Shown here piece after piece: positions 21,772-33,649 of a stretch of 64,000 nucleotides of DNA. Position numbers and translations under genes: made by a program. The DNA is from Micractinium sp. NFX-FRZ (taxonomy: Eukaryota > Chlorophyta > Trebouxiophyceae > Chlorellales > Chlorellaceae). Positions within the stretch are counted from its first letter, which is position 1, and the number at the start of each line of letters is the position of its first letter. Location: the NCBI GenBank assembly GCA_029339195.1, contig JAPTJF010000219.1:1-64000 (forward strand). Direction: 5' to 3'. Under the pieces are notes generated by a model that saw nothing but the letters and a program-made list of their open reading frames with translations, was not told where the DNA came from and ran no database searches.

Positions 21772-22930
21772 CGTGTGGCGCCAGCTGCTGAGGATGCGCC
21801 TGGGTCGGCTGCCTGAGCGCACGGCGTGCCTGAGCTCTGCCCTGGCACGGCCTGCCGGGCGCATCGAAGTGCGTGCCTCCTCCCTTGTCCACTAATTGTG
21901 CCTTACGACAAGTACCACCAGTATTTATGCCTGTTTTCTTCACTACGCCCCCTGGCTAACTATTTATTTGCACCACGGTTCTCCCTGCCTGCTGGGGCGG
22001 CCGGGCCGCGGCGCTCTGCTCACCCCCCGTCGTCCCGCACAAAACAGCTCTCACTTCACTCCCCCTGTTGCATCACTCCCTTCTGCCACCAGACTGGACG
22101 TGTAATTGAACCTTTGCCTCCTGTTTCACCCTTCCTACCAAGCGCATCCAGCAGCCGTTGAGAAGCCGCCCGAAGGCAGAGTAGCGACCCAAGGGGTGGG
22201 CAGCGGGCGGCGGGGTGGTGGCAGCTGCCCCGGGCTGTCCCCCCCCTCCTTGTGCAGCCGCCCCCGCCCTCTGAGCATTGGTAATTTGAGATTGCGCGCA
22301 GCGCCACGGGCTCCCCGGCCCGACTGCTGGCCCTGCATGCGGGTAGCAAAGGCCGCTTGGTGCAGAGTTGGGAGAAGTGGGCGAGTGCGCCAGCAACACA
22401 AGAGTGAGTACAAGATGTCGGAGAGAGAAGGCAGGTCATGCTCCCGCTGCAGAATGGCCGAATGGCGGCGCTGGAAACCACCCCTATCGATGCCCTGTCC
22501 TCTAACACTGTTCCGCAACCTCCGCCGCCAAAAGGCCCCCATTTCGCTTCCAGTGCCCTTTGCAACACCTGTACCCACCGCCGCCAGCCCAGGCGCACAA
22601 TCCTCCCCTGCACCAGCGCACCCTCACGGCGGGCGCTCCCAGCCGCAGGCCCCAGTAGCTTCAATAGTCTTGGAAAGCAGCCGGCAGCCGCCTCCGAGGG
22701 CCTTGTTTCGGACAGCGTTCCGACGCCGAGAGTCTCGGCACAGAGCCTCGCCGGCACCGGACCTTGTGCAGGACGCTCGCGTCCTTGCCTCTTACGCAGC
22801 TACTCGCTTCAAGCGGCGCGCGCGAGGTGGCCCCACGGAGCAGAGGGGTTGGTGCCGGGGTGCGCCCTCAACAGCACCCCAACCTCTGCCTGGACAAGCC
22901 CCTGGCGCCTAGGCGCGCAGCCCGCACGCA
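21772..22930. other. intergenic: 3' flank of the ubiquitin-like gene and promoter of the 845-aa gene
   Basis: About 1.16 kb. The left part, to about 22100, is a T/C-rich likely 3' untranslated region. The remainder has open frames on both strands but none with splice logic or a recognisable protein, so I leave it unannotated. Confidence 0.35.
22101..22105 (+). terminator. candidate poly(A) signal TGTAA for the ubiquitin-like gene
   Basis: TGTAA about 330 bp past the stop at 21771. It is the first plausible green-algal poly(A) signal downstream. Position is plausible, specificity low. Confidence 0.35.
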
Positions 22931-25900
22931 ATGAACGGCACAGCAAAACCCCCTGGCCGCTCCCGGCCAACCAACAACCAGCTGCTGTGAGTGGCGGTGC
23001 TGCGGGAGGCGTCAGTCATGGCCGTCGGCTTGGGCGCCGGCGGCCCGCTATCTGTTGTGCACGCGTGCTGCTGGCACTGCAGCTGCTCAGGACTATCGCA
23101 GCTGAGGCATTCGGCATTGCCGTTGCTGGCTGCCAGGTGCAGCTGCCCGCCTGCAGGGCGAGGCCCAGTCAGCAAGCAGCAGATTCTCATGTGCTCCCCC
23201 CGCGCGTGGGCAGCCACCGCTTCTGTTGTGCCTGAGCCTCCTGGCCGCCTCTGCCTGCTGCCCACTGCAGGTACAAGGCACACTTTAGATGGCACCACTA
23301 CACCAGCCAGCTGGAGGAGGGGACAGACCTGCCGGAAGGTGGGCAGACACACAGCCGGGGCACTCTGCTGGCTCCTGGGCTGGCGTGCAGCGCAGGCGCC
23401 GGCGCTGCGGCAGTGGGCATGGCTGCTGCCGCCAAGCTGCCGCTGCTGCAGCTGCTGCCGTTGCTGTTGTATCAAACGCATGGTTCTACGCTGCTGCTTT
23501 GAAGCTCCAATCACTGCTGCTGCTGGTCCCGAGCCGCCGCTGCTGCCGTGGGTGCCCGCTGTTGTCGGGCTGCCCATGCCTTTGCTTGCGCCCCCGGCTC
23601 CACCCGCCTGCCACTGCCCTGCCCTGCCCGCCCCTCCCTGCAGGCACGGAGGCCTGCGCATCCGTCACCTCTGCCTTCCTGCAGGTGCTGGCCACCATAC
23701 ACCGGGTGGAGGCGGCGCGACTGGACCGGCCACGCAACGTGCTGCAGGTGTGTGTGCATGGCGTGTCGTGTGCAGTGGAGCGGGGCGGTCCTGTAGAGCG
23801 CTGGTCAGAGTGATTGGGAGAGGGTGAGCACTGTCCAGCACACCCCTGTTCTACCCCTCTACAACCACAGTTGCTGTCCACAGTGTCTGCTTCACCAGCA
23901 AAGTGGTTCAGCCGAGCACAGCAGACGCACCGTGCGGCGCTCACCCCGCCCCCCTGCTCACCTGCACCCCGCACGCCCCCCTGTTCTATCCACAGATCCT
24001 GTCCACCAACACGCGGAGGACCAAGGTGGTGGAGCTGTCCACGGGGACGCACCGGGTGGCCGACGAGCTGCGGCGCCACTCGCTGACAGACGGCGAGGGC
24101 GGGCACTACTCCACCAACCTGGACCGCAACCGGTATGGCAGCGACAACAACTACCTGTTCACCGGTGGGTGGGTGGGTGGGGGATGGGTGAGGGGAGGGT
24201 AGGTGGGATGGGAGGGTGAGGGTGGGAGGGTGTGTGCATTTGTGCTAAGGTGGGCAGCTACTCCACTCCACAAGCTGGACAAGGAGCTGGACGGCCGCGA
24301 CAAAAACTGTGTGTTTACAAGTAAAGCATGTGGCTGAGGGCTTCAGCTGTACTTCAGGCGTGCTGAAGAGCTGACACCAGATGCGCAGCAGCAGCAGCTG
24401 CACATGCGCCCCCTGCCTACAATTGGTGTACCACTGTTGTACCGCGTGTGCAGTGACGCGGTACAACCTGGAGGTGCTTGGCCTCTGCCCCTGCCTGGTG
24501 GACATTGAGATTGTGGACACGCGCAACGGCAACGAGAGCAACCTGGTGACGGCGGGGCAGGAGGCGTGCGCGTGCGACGACCCCACGCGGCGGGTGAGGC
24601 GGGCGGGGCGGCGCTCGCCTGATGTGGTGCCACATTTTTGATTGGGGCTTCAGCACGCCATGCTGCAGGAGGGAAGGGAGTTCAGGTGGACATGCAGCCG
24701 CAAGGGGGTGCTGAGATGAGGCGCTGGGCGGCCGGGCCCTGGCCGCTGCGGGCGCTGCCGCCAGCCCTGCCCAGCCCAACCCACACTTCAAAGCCTTGTC
24801 ACCCCCTGCCCCTTCTGCAGGAGCGTGCCGACGCCTCCCATTTCACCCTCTCCAACCAGCGCCCCATGCCGGCCAGCCCGCCCCGCGAGGCGATGCGCCG
24901 CGTGGCGTCTGCCGGGCACATGACGAGCGGCGGGGTGCCGCTGGGCGGCGTCAGCGGTGGCATGAAGCGCGTGCCGTCTGCCGCCGCCCTGCGCCGCCCG
25001 CCCTCGGCCAACAACCTGCAGACGCACTCGCGCAACAGCGGGGGCAGTGAGCTGTTTGACGCGCTGCTGCAGGCCGCCACGGGGGCAGGTGCGGGGGCGG
25101 GGGGGCGAGTGAGTGGTTTCCAAGTGGATGGGGGGAACGGGAGGGAAGAAGCGGCGTGGGGCAGCTGGCTAATGTGGCATGGCAGCGCACCCTGTGAAGC
25201 GTCGCAACAGCTGAATGCCACCCTCGCTCTGTCGGATACAAGCTGCATGCCTGCATCGATAGTTCCGCTCGCCGCCTGCCCCCCCTGCCGTCCCACAGGC
25301 GAGGACAACGGCGGCACCGCGGGCGACCCTCCGGTGACCAGCCGGCACTACGCCACCGCGCAGCTGGGGCGGCAGCGCAGCCGCATGTGGCAGACGAGCC
25401 ACAACGAGGTGGACAGCCTGCAGGCGGCGATGGACGACTTCCAGGTGGGGTGAGGAAGCTGTGGGGTAGCAAGGGTGATTGCTGAGCTGGAGGGGAGGGG
25501 CGGGGCATGGGGCGTGGCTGACTGTGGGGGTGAAGCGGGGCAGGGCAGCAGTGGGGCGGGCTGCGGCCTGCAGGTGGCCATTGGATGGGAATGAGGCGGC
25601 CTTGCTGAGCTGGCAGGGAGCTGAGCAGCTTGGTTGTCTGTTAGTGTTAGTACACAGCTGGCGCCTCCGGTGCACCCACACCCTGCTGCCTCACGCTGCT
25701 GCCGCAGGAGGACGAGGAGGCGGGCGGTGCGCGGGTGGGCAGCGCGCGGCGCCGCATGCTGCGCCGCAACAGCGTGTCGATGATCCTGGAGAACCCAGTG
25801 CTGGCGCAGGTGACTGGCGGTGGGGTGGTGGGATTCCTGTTCATGGTTTGTTTATGTCAATACAGGGCTTCTGCAAGTGCATGGACCCAGGAACAGGCTA

Positions 25901-28900
25901 GCCAGGAGGTGGGCAGGGAGCCTGCCTGCCTGCAGAGCGCCCTGAAGCTTGCTGCTGACGACGGCAGCCGCCCGCCCGCTCTCCTCTGCCTGTAACCCTG
26001 CCTTCACTCCCCCTGCTGTGCAGACGGGCACCGTCGACTCCCTCATCCTCAACGCCTACCCGCCCTTCCACGCGCTGCCCAGCATGCACCAGATACACGA
26101 AGGCGGTGAGCGGGGGCTGGGCTGCGCTGGGCTGGGCTGGCTGGCTGGCGTCAGTATACTTGAGGCTTGATCACCCCTGCATGCTGGCATGCACTTGGCA
26201 CGGCGTTGCTGGGGGTGGGAGCCAGACATAGCGCGGCGTGCAGACCCCTCACGCACCCTGTACCCCCGCCCGCCCGCCCGCCCGCAGACCGCGAGCACAG
26301 CACGCGCAGCGGCGAGGGCGACACCGGCGAGGGCGGCGGCGAGGGCGAGGGCGGCGGCGAGGCCGCCCCCGGCGACGAGCACCAGTCCTTCCGCCAGGGC
26401 CTGCTGCGCCACTTCCACAAGCAGAGCAGTGCGGCCAACCTGACGCGGCTCACCAACCCGGCGGAGCTGCGGCGACTGCAGGAGGAGACGAGGTGCGGGG
26501 GCTTGGGCGGGGTGGGGGGCCAGCAGGGCCAGCGGGGCCAGGAGCCGGCGGGGGGCAAGTCGGCGGGGTGTTGGAATGGGGCGCGATGTGCCAGGCTGCT
26601 GCCGTCCGCCATCCTCCGCCTGCACCCCTGCTGCGAGCATGCTGTGCTGTCGCTGCTGCTGCGCCGCCAGGGGTCGACCCCATGTCCCAATCAACTGGCC
26701 TCGCTCCATCGATCGCCCTGCCTGCCCTTTGCCCCCCGGTGTGTCCCCCCCCCTGCAGGCAGCTGCGTGAGGAGAGCAAGCAGCTGGAGGGTGAGCTGGA
26801 GGAGAGCAAGATTCGGGCCAGGGAGGCCGAGGAGCGGGTGGAGGGGCTGGAAGCTGCGCTGCTGGCGCAGAGAGACGCCGGGCGGCGGGCGGCCGACACC
26901 ATTGTGCGGCTCAAGGCGCAGCTGCAGCTGGGTGGCGGCGGCGGCGGCGGCGGCACGGCAGAGGGTGCTTCAGCAGCAGCAGCAGCGGACGCGCAGCAGC
27001 AGGCCGCAGAAGCGCCGGCGGCGGCGGGGGCGGAGCAGCAGGCGGCGTCCGACGGCGGAGCATCAGTGGCATCGCCCACGGCAGCAGCAGGCGGGGATGC
27101 AGACCTGGAGGGGCTGTCCACGTCAGAGCAGGAGATTGAGAGCCTGCGCTCTGAGCTGGCAGAGGTGAAGGCGGCGCTGAAGAAGGTGAGCTGGCGCTGA
27201 GGTGGCGGGCGCTGATGGGGCGCAAGTGGGCGCGGGACTGCCAGCTGACGAGTGGCTGCTGTGATGGTGCAGCACGTGGGCAGGGATGAGGGTCAATCGG
27301 CCACGGGAGAAGCAGAGGGCAGTGTTCCGAAGCGCACAGGCTAGCAATCATATCTCTGCGCTGCTCGGCGTCTTGCACTGCATTGCTGCCTCTGATCATG
27401 TGCCGTGTGCCGCCGCTGCCATTCCGTCTTGGCGCAGTCGCAAGCTGAGCGGAAAGAGGTGGAGCAGAAGCTGCGGCACGCTGCGGCTGCCGGCGGCCTG
27501 CTGCACCGCCACCACAGCGGCGGCATGGCGGCGGCGGCGGCAGCGGCGGCAGCGGCGGCAGCGGCCAGCGCGTATGCCATGCCCTACGCCCACCCCATGT
27601 ATGCGCACCACATGTTCCAGGCAAGTGGGCCCGGGAGGCGGGCCGGGCAGGTGGGCGCGCACCAGCTTGTGCCACAGCCTGGTGCCACGTGGGCAGCCCC
27701 ATTCAGCCCCTCCGTGCCTGCTACCGCTGCCTTGGTCGCAGGGTGCGCCAGGTGGCAGAAGCCAGCGCCCTCAGCAACCGTATGGGGAGCACCGCCAGCG
27801 CAGGCCGCACCCTGCCTGCGTGCCCTGTGCTCACCGGCACGCCCTTCAACCACTGCCGCCCTTCCCACCCCCCTGCAGATGCCGCCCCTCAACCCGTATG
27901 GCGGCATCCACCCCGCCGCCTTCCGCCCGCCCGTCAGCGCCGCCATGCAAAAGGTGGCCTCCATGCCCATCCTGGGGCACCCGGTGAGCGCCGTGCTGTG
28001 CCTGCTGGGCTGGGCTGGGCTATGCTGGGCTGTGCCTGCTGGGCTGGGCTGGGCTATGCCCATGCTGGGCTGTGGCGGGGCTGGGGTGGGCTGGGTTGGT
28101 TGGCTCTCGGCCCATCTTGGGCAGCCCGTTGCCTGCTGTGCTGCGCTATGCCTGCTGTGCTGGGCTGTGTTGGATATTGGAGGAGATCAGGGCGAGGCTG
28201 TTGTGCTGAATTTGGGAAGGAGTAGGTGTGCCGCTGCTGCGCGATGCCGTGGGAGGAGCACGGGGAAAGCAGGCAAGTAGCAGTGCAGAGCGAAGTGAAG
28301 CAGCAACGGAGCGCTTGCGCCGGCATCTGGCAGCTCAGTGGCAGCCCAACCCGTCCATCCGCCCTGCCCTGCCTGCCAAACCTCACCGCCTGCTCGGCCT
28401 GCTCCCTGTGCTCCCGCGCCACAGGGCATGCTGTCGCCGCAGGCGGCAGGCGAGCGGGAGGGGCACAAGCGGCGCGCCGAGTCGCCCATCCCAGAGGACG
28501 GTGAGAGCCACGCGCGCTGCGCTGCACCGCGCTGGGCATGCTGCGCTGGGCTGCCTGTCGCCGCGCTGCATAGAATGCCCACTTACCACCCATGCAGTCC
28601 CCCCAAGCGGGCAGACGCTTACCCTCCCTCCCTCCCTTTCCCTCCCCCTCCCCTGCCGCCCTTCCCGGGCCTGCAGACGAGGCCATGCCGGCGGCCAAGA
28701 AGCGCATGACCGAAGGGCTGAACAAGGGCAGCACCTCGCCTGGCAGCCCACAGGACATGGAGCCAGCCATGGCAGCCACCACGCCCGCAGCGCCCCCGCT
28801 ATCGGCAGCAGCGGCGGGAGCGGGAGGGCGGCCAAACGGCAACGCGGCGGCAGGCTCGCCGGCGGCCAACGGCACGGCAGCAGCAGCGGCGCCCGAGGCA

Positions 28901-29083
28901 GCCAATGGTGGGATCCACCTGACGGCCACCAAGCTGGCTGTGGCTGCGCTTGCCGCCGCCGCCACTGCTGCCGGCGGCAGCAGCGGCGAGAACGGCACCA
29001 CCGCTCTGGCGGGCAGTCATGACACTGAGCGGCTCGTAGATGCAATGATGAGCGATGGGGTGGGCACCATGCTGAATGCGTGA
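22931..29083 (+). CDS. unknown 845-aa protein: conserved-looking N-terminal domain, coiled coil and disordered tail
   Basis: Fifteen exons sum to 2538 bp in frame: 22931-22986, 23271-23338, 23644-23747, 23996-24164, 24454-24593, 24821-25088, 25299-25444, 25708-25809, 26024-26105, 26288-26492, 26759-27185, 27438-27620, 27879-27983, 28425-28500, 28677-29083. I chose the ATG at 22931 because its exon ends CT before a strong GTGAGT donor, which fits the phase of exon 2. Residues about 20-180 look like a folded domain (YKAHFRWHHYTSQLEEG, NYLFTGVTRYNLEVLGLCP, LVDIEIVDTRNGNESNL). Next are Ser/Arg-rich stretches (RRRMLRRNSVSMI). Exon 11 is a coiled coil (LREESKQLEGELEE) that continues weakly into exon 12. 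The tail is Ala/Gly/Pro-rich with a basic KRRAESP stretch, a possible nuclear signal. I do not recognise the family. Intron 12 has a GC donor (27621). Confidence 0.75.
23867..23885 (+). repeat. possible exon echo of the acceptor edge of exon 23996-24164
   Basis: CCACAG then TTGCTGTCCACA here resembles CCACAG then ATCCTGTCCACC at the true acceptor 130 bp downstream. The match is short, so this is the weakest echo reported. Confidence 0.45.
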
Positions 29084-30349
29084 GCGCCCATGCCTGCCCT
29101 GGCCTGCCCCCCACCCAGCCTCACAACCCCCCCACGTGCCCCCGTTGGAAACAGCAGCAGCAGCAGTAGCCGCTGGTGCACCAAGTCTGCTTGCTTGCTT
29201 GGTGCACCAGCCCCCGCACCCGTCCCCCCTCCGTCCCCCCCATCCTATCCATGCATGCCCCCCCGCCCCACCCGACCCGACACAACCTCATTGCGGCGCC
29301 GCGCCACATTTGGGCGCGGCCCTACCCTATTTTTGCCGTGCCCCCCTTCCCTCGGTCCTGTGTGTCGTGTCTCGTGCTCGTGCTCGTGTGCTTTCCAAAA
29401 GGGGGCTGGGCTCCGCCCGCCTGCCCACCCACAAAGCCCCTCGGTCCCCTTTAACGACACTCTGACCCCTTCCTCTCTTCCCCAGCCTTCTTCCCCCGCC
29501 CTGACGGTCCCACTCTCGTGCTCGTGTGTGCACCACCCACATTGCCTCTTCATTCCACATCGCCGGCCCATGTGGAGGCCGGCCCCCCGCATCACCTGCC
29601 CCTCATCTCCTGCTGAGCAGCTCCACGGTCGGTGCAGCAGCCAGCACAGACAGAGGCGCATGCTGCATAACAGCCCCACATCTGATTGGTTGCCGCTTCA
29701 CTCTCCGGTGCCCTTTGCTTGCCTGCCCCCTGTTCTCTCTCCTTTCACTGCCCCGTTTCCTTTGCACCCTTCCCTCCTCCTCCTCCTTCCCACCTCCCAT
29801 GCAGATATGCCCTCCTCCCCCAAACTATTCGCTTCAAAGTCTCACCCCTTCCATTTCATTTGGCTGCAGCTTTTGCTAGTTTAAGTCACCTCTGTTGCAG
29901 GCGTGCTCTTAACGAGGGCGGAGGCGGTTGGCTGGCTGTGGCAACAGTCCTGCGGGTGGTGCGGGCCCTATGAAGCAGGAAGGGAGATGCAGAGGTGGAA
30001 GACCAACGCACAGCTTGCCTCATGTCACCACCCGTCCTGGATCTGCTTGCCAGGTGTGGGCGGCGGTTGAGGCAGAAGGAGAAGTTGGAAGGAAGTTGTC
30101 AGCGGCAGGCAACTGCCGCCCGCTGAGCGTGTTGCGCCACCCTGGCCCTGGCTGTGGAGAAGCTGTCGAGAGACTCTCAGAGAACCTGCTGCTCACAATT
30201 GCCTAGCATACGCCCGCTTCTTCACTGCCGGCTCGCCAGCACCTAGAGCGCTGCAGCCTTGGCCACGCCTTGGCCACCTCGTCGCCAAAGCCGTTGCTAC
30301 CGGCCCCCTTGCTCCTCGCGGGCCGACATTTTCGCCGTTTGGGCTGAGC
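29084..30349. other. intergenic: 3' flank of the 845-aa gene and promoter of the PEF gene
   Basis: About 1.27 kb, C/T-rich up to about 29880 and then more mixed. I see no coding exon with splice support and no convincing signal. The repeated CTCGTGCTCGTG (about 29370-29390 and 29516-29526) is a small direct repeat. Confidence 0.35.
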
Positions 30350-32683
30350 ATGGCGGCACAGCCACAAGTCGATCGCAATCAGCTTTGGGGATGGTGCGCA
30401 CAGCTTTCCGCCCCCGCGTGGCGTGTGGCCCCGGTGGTGCAATTTTTGAGAGCCGTGCTTTGCAGCTGGTAGCAGCGCCACGCCTGACTGGCTTGCGCCC
30501 GAGGGCGGCACTGGCGGCAGCGGTTGCTGCGCTGGCGGCAGGGACCACGCCGGCAAGCAGTCAGCCGAGTGCAGCACATGAGCAGCCTGTTTTCTGGCCT
30601 TTCTTGTGCACACTCACACTCTACATTCGCATGCCTGGGTTCTCATGCCTCCCCAGGTTTTCGCGGATAGACCAGAACCGCAGCGGCACGCTGGATGTGT
30701 ATGAGCTGCAAAAGGCGCTGGCCATGGGCGGCCTGCAGTTCAGCCTGAAGACGGTGCAGGTGCGTGCCAACGTGGTGGCAGGGTCGCAGGGCATGGTGGC
30801 TGACTTGGTGGCAGGGGTGCAGGACATGGTGGGCAAGGAAGGTGCAGGGTGTGGTGTGCCAGGAGGGACGCTGGCGGCCCGCAACTTGGTTTGGACGTGG
30901 GTGCAGGCAGGTATGGCGAGGAGGAGTGCCAGTTGGTCCCAAGAGAGGTGATGCAGCTGCAGCGCATGGGGTGCACAGTGGTGTCCTCGGGGTGTAGGCA
31001 TGAGCCAGGCACGTACAGAGGGCGGCACTGAGCTTTGCTGCCACCTCCGGTGTGCCGCTGTGCGCGCACTGCTGGGAATCAGAGGAGTCTGCCTGCCTGC
31101 CTGCCTGCCTGCCTGCACTGCGCCCTCCTTCTTTCGCGTGACCGTGTCTGCAGGCTATGTGCAGTAGCGGCCACGCATCAAGGCGGGCGCAGCGCTATGC
31201 CTTCAATGCCGGGACCGCCCCATGTCATTATTGCCCCCTTGTTCGTTTGCGCTCCCCAGGCCATGATGCGGCTTCACGATAAAGATGGGTCGGGGACGAT
31301 TGACTTTCAGGAGTTTGAGAAGCTGCACGTCTGGTGAGGGAGCATGCTCATTGCGTGATGGGAGTGACTGTGTTTTCGTTAGTGTTGATTGGGACGGCCA
31401 ACTTCCGAGCTGCACGTCCAGCGGCCTTACTGAATACCGCTCGTTTCCATTTGCGCCTGTTCGTCGGCAGGTAGGGGGGATGCGTGCAATACACAGGCGC
31501 CAGGGTGGGCTGCCCCGCCCCGCCGTACTGCTGGCTCACTTGCCTGCCATGCTGCCCAACCTGCCCCCCCCACACCCCTGCGCAGGCTGTCCAACATCAG
31601 CAACAGCTTCACGCACTTTGACACAGACAGAGGCGGTGAGTGCGGCGCGTGCTGGCACCTCTGCAGCAGCGGGTGCCAGCCACAGTGACAGAGATTCACA
31701 CAGGCAGCGTCCATGCTGCAGCCAGTAGTGGCTACATCTGTTGGTGGCGATGACAGCAGCAGCATTGAGCGGCCGCCGCCACCCCTCAGCAGCAGTAGTT
31801 GTTAAGCGTGTGTGTTGTTCAGCATGCGCAGTGCATCCCTTGGCACGCCTGGCGTCGCCCCATGCCAGCTCCCCCTCTCCCCACCCTGTGCCCTCTCCTC
31901 TCCAGCGCCGGCACCGGCGCACGCGGGTTGCACAAGGGGCAAACCTCCCCCCTCACCTCGTCCCTCACCTCCCCCCTCCCCCTCCCGCCTGGGCACAGGA
32001 GCAGGCAGCCTGGACAAGGGCGAGGCAGCAAAGGCGGTGGCGCATGCCGGGTACCGGCTGGACCCGCCCGCCTTTGACGCCCTCTTCAACTCTTTCGACC
32101 CAGACAGGTGGGTGGGTCGGTGCTTCCTTGTCATTCATTACCCGGGCCGTGTGTGTTTGGCGGTTTGCAAGCCTGTGGGGGCTTGCCGTACCTAGCCTGC
32201 AACTCATTTGACCCGCCGCTCCCCGCTGCCCGGGCACCCACGTGCTGTTGCCCACCCCCTTGCGCCGCCCACCCGCCCCCGCCCTGTGCGCCCTCCCTCC
32301 AAACCAACCCACATCCTCCCCCTCCCGCCTCCCTGCGCAGGACCAACACGCTGTGCCTGGCTGAGTTCATGGCCATGAGCGTGTTCCTGCAGGGGGCAGG
32401 ACGCACCTTCCACGCCTTTGATGCCCACCGCACCGGCAAGATCACGCTCGACTTCAGCCAGTTTGTGTACGGTGAGTGGTGGGGGAGGGGGGAGCATTGT
32501 GTACGGTGAGGGGGTGGCGGGGTGGGAGCCATCTGCCACGGCCGAGGTGCCACATGGTGCGCCTGCTGTGGGGAGGGGCTGCCTGCCCTGGCGGGAGGCC
32601 AGGCCCTGCACCGCTGGTGCCGACGGCGATGCCTTTGCTGCTGCCCCCTTTAATGTGGTGCAGCTGCCGCCAACTGCTTTTAA
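30350..32683 (+). CDS. penta-EF-hand (PEF) calcium-binding protein, 174 aa
   Basis: Seven exons, 30350-30393, 30657-30759, 31260-31333, 31586-31635, 32005-32107, 32341-32471 and 32664-32683, give 525 bp in frame. The first junction joins LWGW to FSRIDQNRSG, the classic opening of a PEF domain. EF1 (DQNRSGTLDVYE) and EF2 (DKDGSGTIDFQE) have all calcium ligands. EF3 (DTDRGGSLDKGE) is canonical if the acceptor before 32005 is used; a second AG 6 bp upstream would insert two residues and break the loop. EF4 (DPDRTNTLCLAE) is weaker and EF5 (DAHRTGKITLDF) is degenerate, as usual in this family where EF5 pairs two subunits. The length matches ALG-2/sorcin-type proteins without a long Gly/Pro N-terminus. 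It is probably a cytosolic dimer that binds membranes or partners on calcium. I cannot say which subfamily. Confidence 0.9.
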
Positions 32684-33649
32684 ACCCCGTGTCGACGTGG
32701 CCTGACGTGGCATGGGACGTCGTGCACAGCATGGCATGCATGCATCTGCGCAGGCATGCGCATGGCATGCAGCAGTGGCGCGCCACAGCGCATCCCTCCC
32801 CTAGCCGCATGCCGGTCAGCCCCACCGCCCAGCTCTCCCCTCATCCTAGACTGCATCCCCCCTCTGACTGTACCGACCTGACCACTTGACCCGCTCGCTT
32901 TTGTTGCTCTCAAATCCTGCTTCCTTTGCCACAACCCCCGCCTGGACTCTCTACCCTTACCGCTACTCCGCAACGCTAGCTACCCAGTATCCCTCTCTGC
33001 ATCCCCTTCCAACGTGCTTTGCCCGCCGCTCACTGCAAACCGCCCAACACCTGCAGCCACTGTGCCGCATCCAGGTGGGCACCAATCCCCTGCAACCTGC
33101 ACATCACTCGACCCTGGGAGCTTGCAGCAGGTGGCACAACTGGCTGGCCGCGAGGCCAGCTTTGAAGGCCGCTGCCAGCCAGCAGAGCCAGCAGTGGTCG
33201 GGATCCACCCCAGGGGTGAGGCAGTGCTGCTGGTGTTGCGGTGCCAGGGGGCACTGTCAGGGCCTTGGGTGGCGGCCCTGGCAGTGTTGCTTCATAAAGC
33301 AGCCAGGCATCACCAGCTTTGAGTGGCGCATGATGCATGTCTGACGCCGTTGAAGGAGGGCAGCGGCGGCCCTGCCGGCGGTGCCCAACATGCATGCGCC
33401 CTCCTGCAGCGTCACGGGACAGCACGTCCGGCCGCTGCCGCTTGGCTGGGACGGGTATCCCAGACCCCCGGGGCTGCACTGTGCAGCTCTGCACACCTTA
33501 ACTGTGGCCCCTCTGTGCTGCTGCTCGGTGACCTTATGGGTGGCATGCAGATTTGGTCACACCACAGGGGCATGTGCAACAGTCACAACTGCCCAGCACC
33601 TTCCTGACCGTGTGTCACATCTCGGGACCGCCTGCCCTCTCCCCTGCAG
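32684..33649. other. stretch between the PEF gene and the Cys-rich modular gene; upstream exons of the latter may lie here
   Basis: The left third is a T/C-rich likely 3' flank. The next gene must have its start and signal-peptide exon somewhere in about 32880-33640, because its first recognised exon begins mid-codon, but I could not fix it. Candidate open stretches exist at 33014-33200 and 33381-33640. Confidence 0.3.

Noticed and set aside
22056..22912. Open frames of more than 230 residues on both strands
   Set aside because: Overlapping on opposite strands, with no splice logic and no recognisable segment; the region sits between a 3' end and the start of the 845-aa gene.
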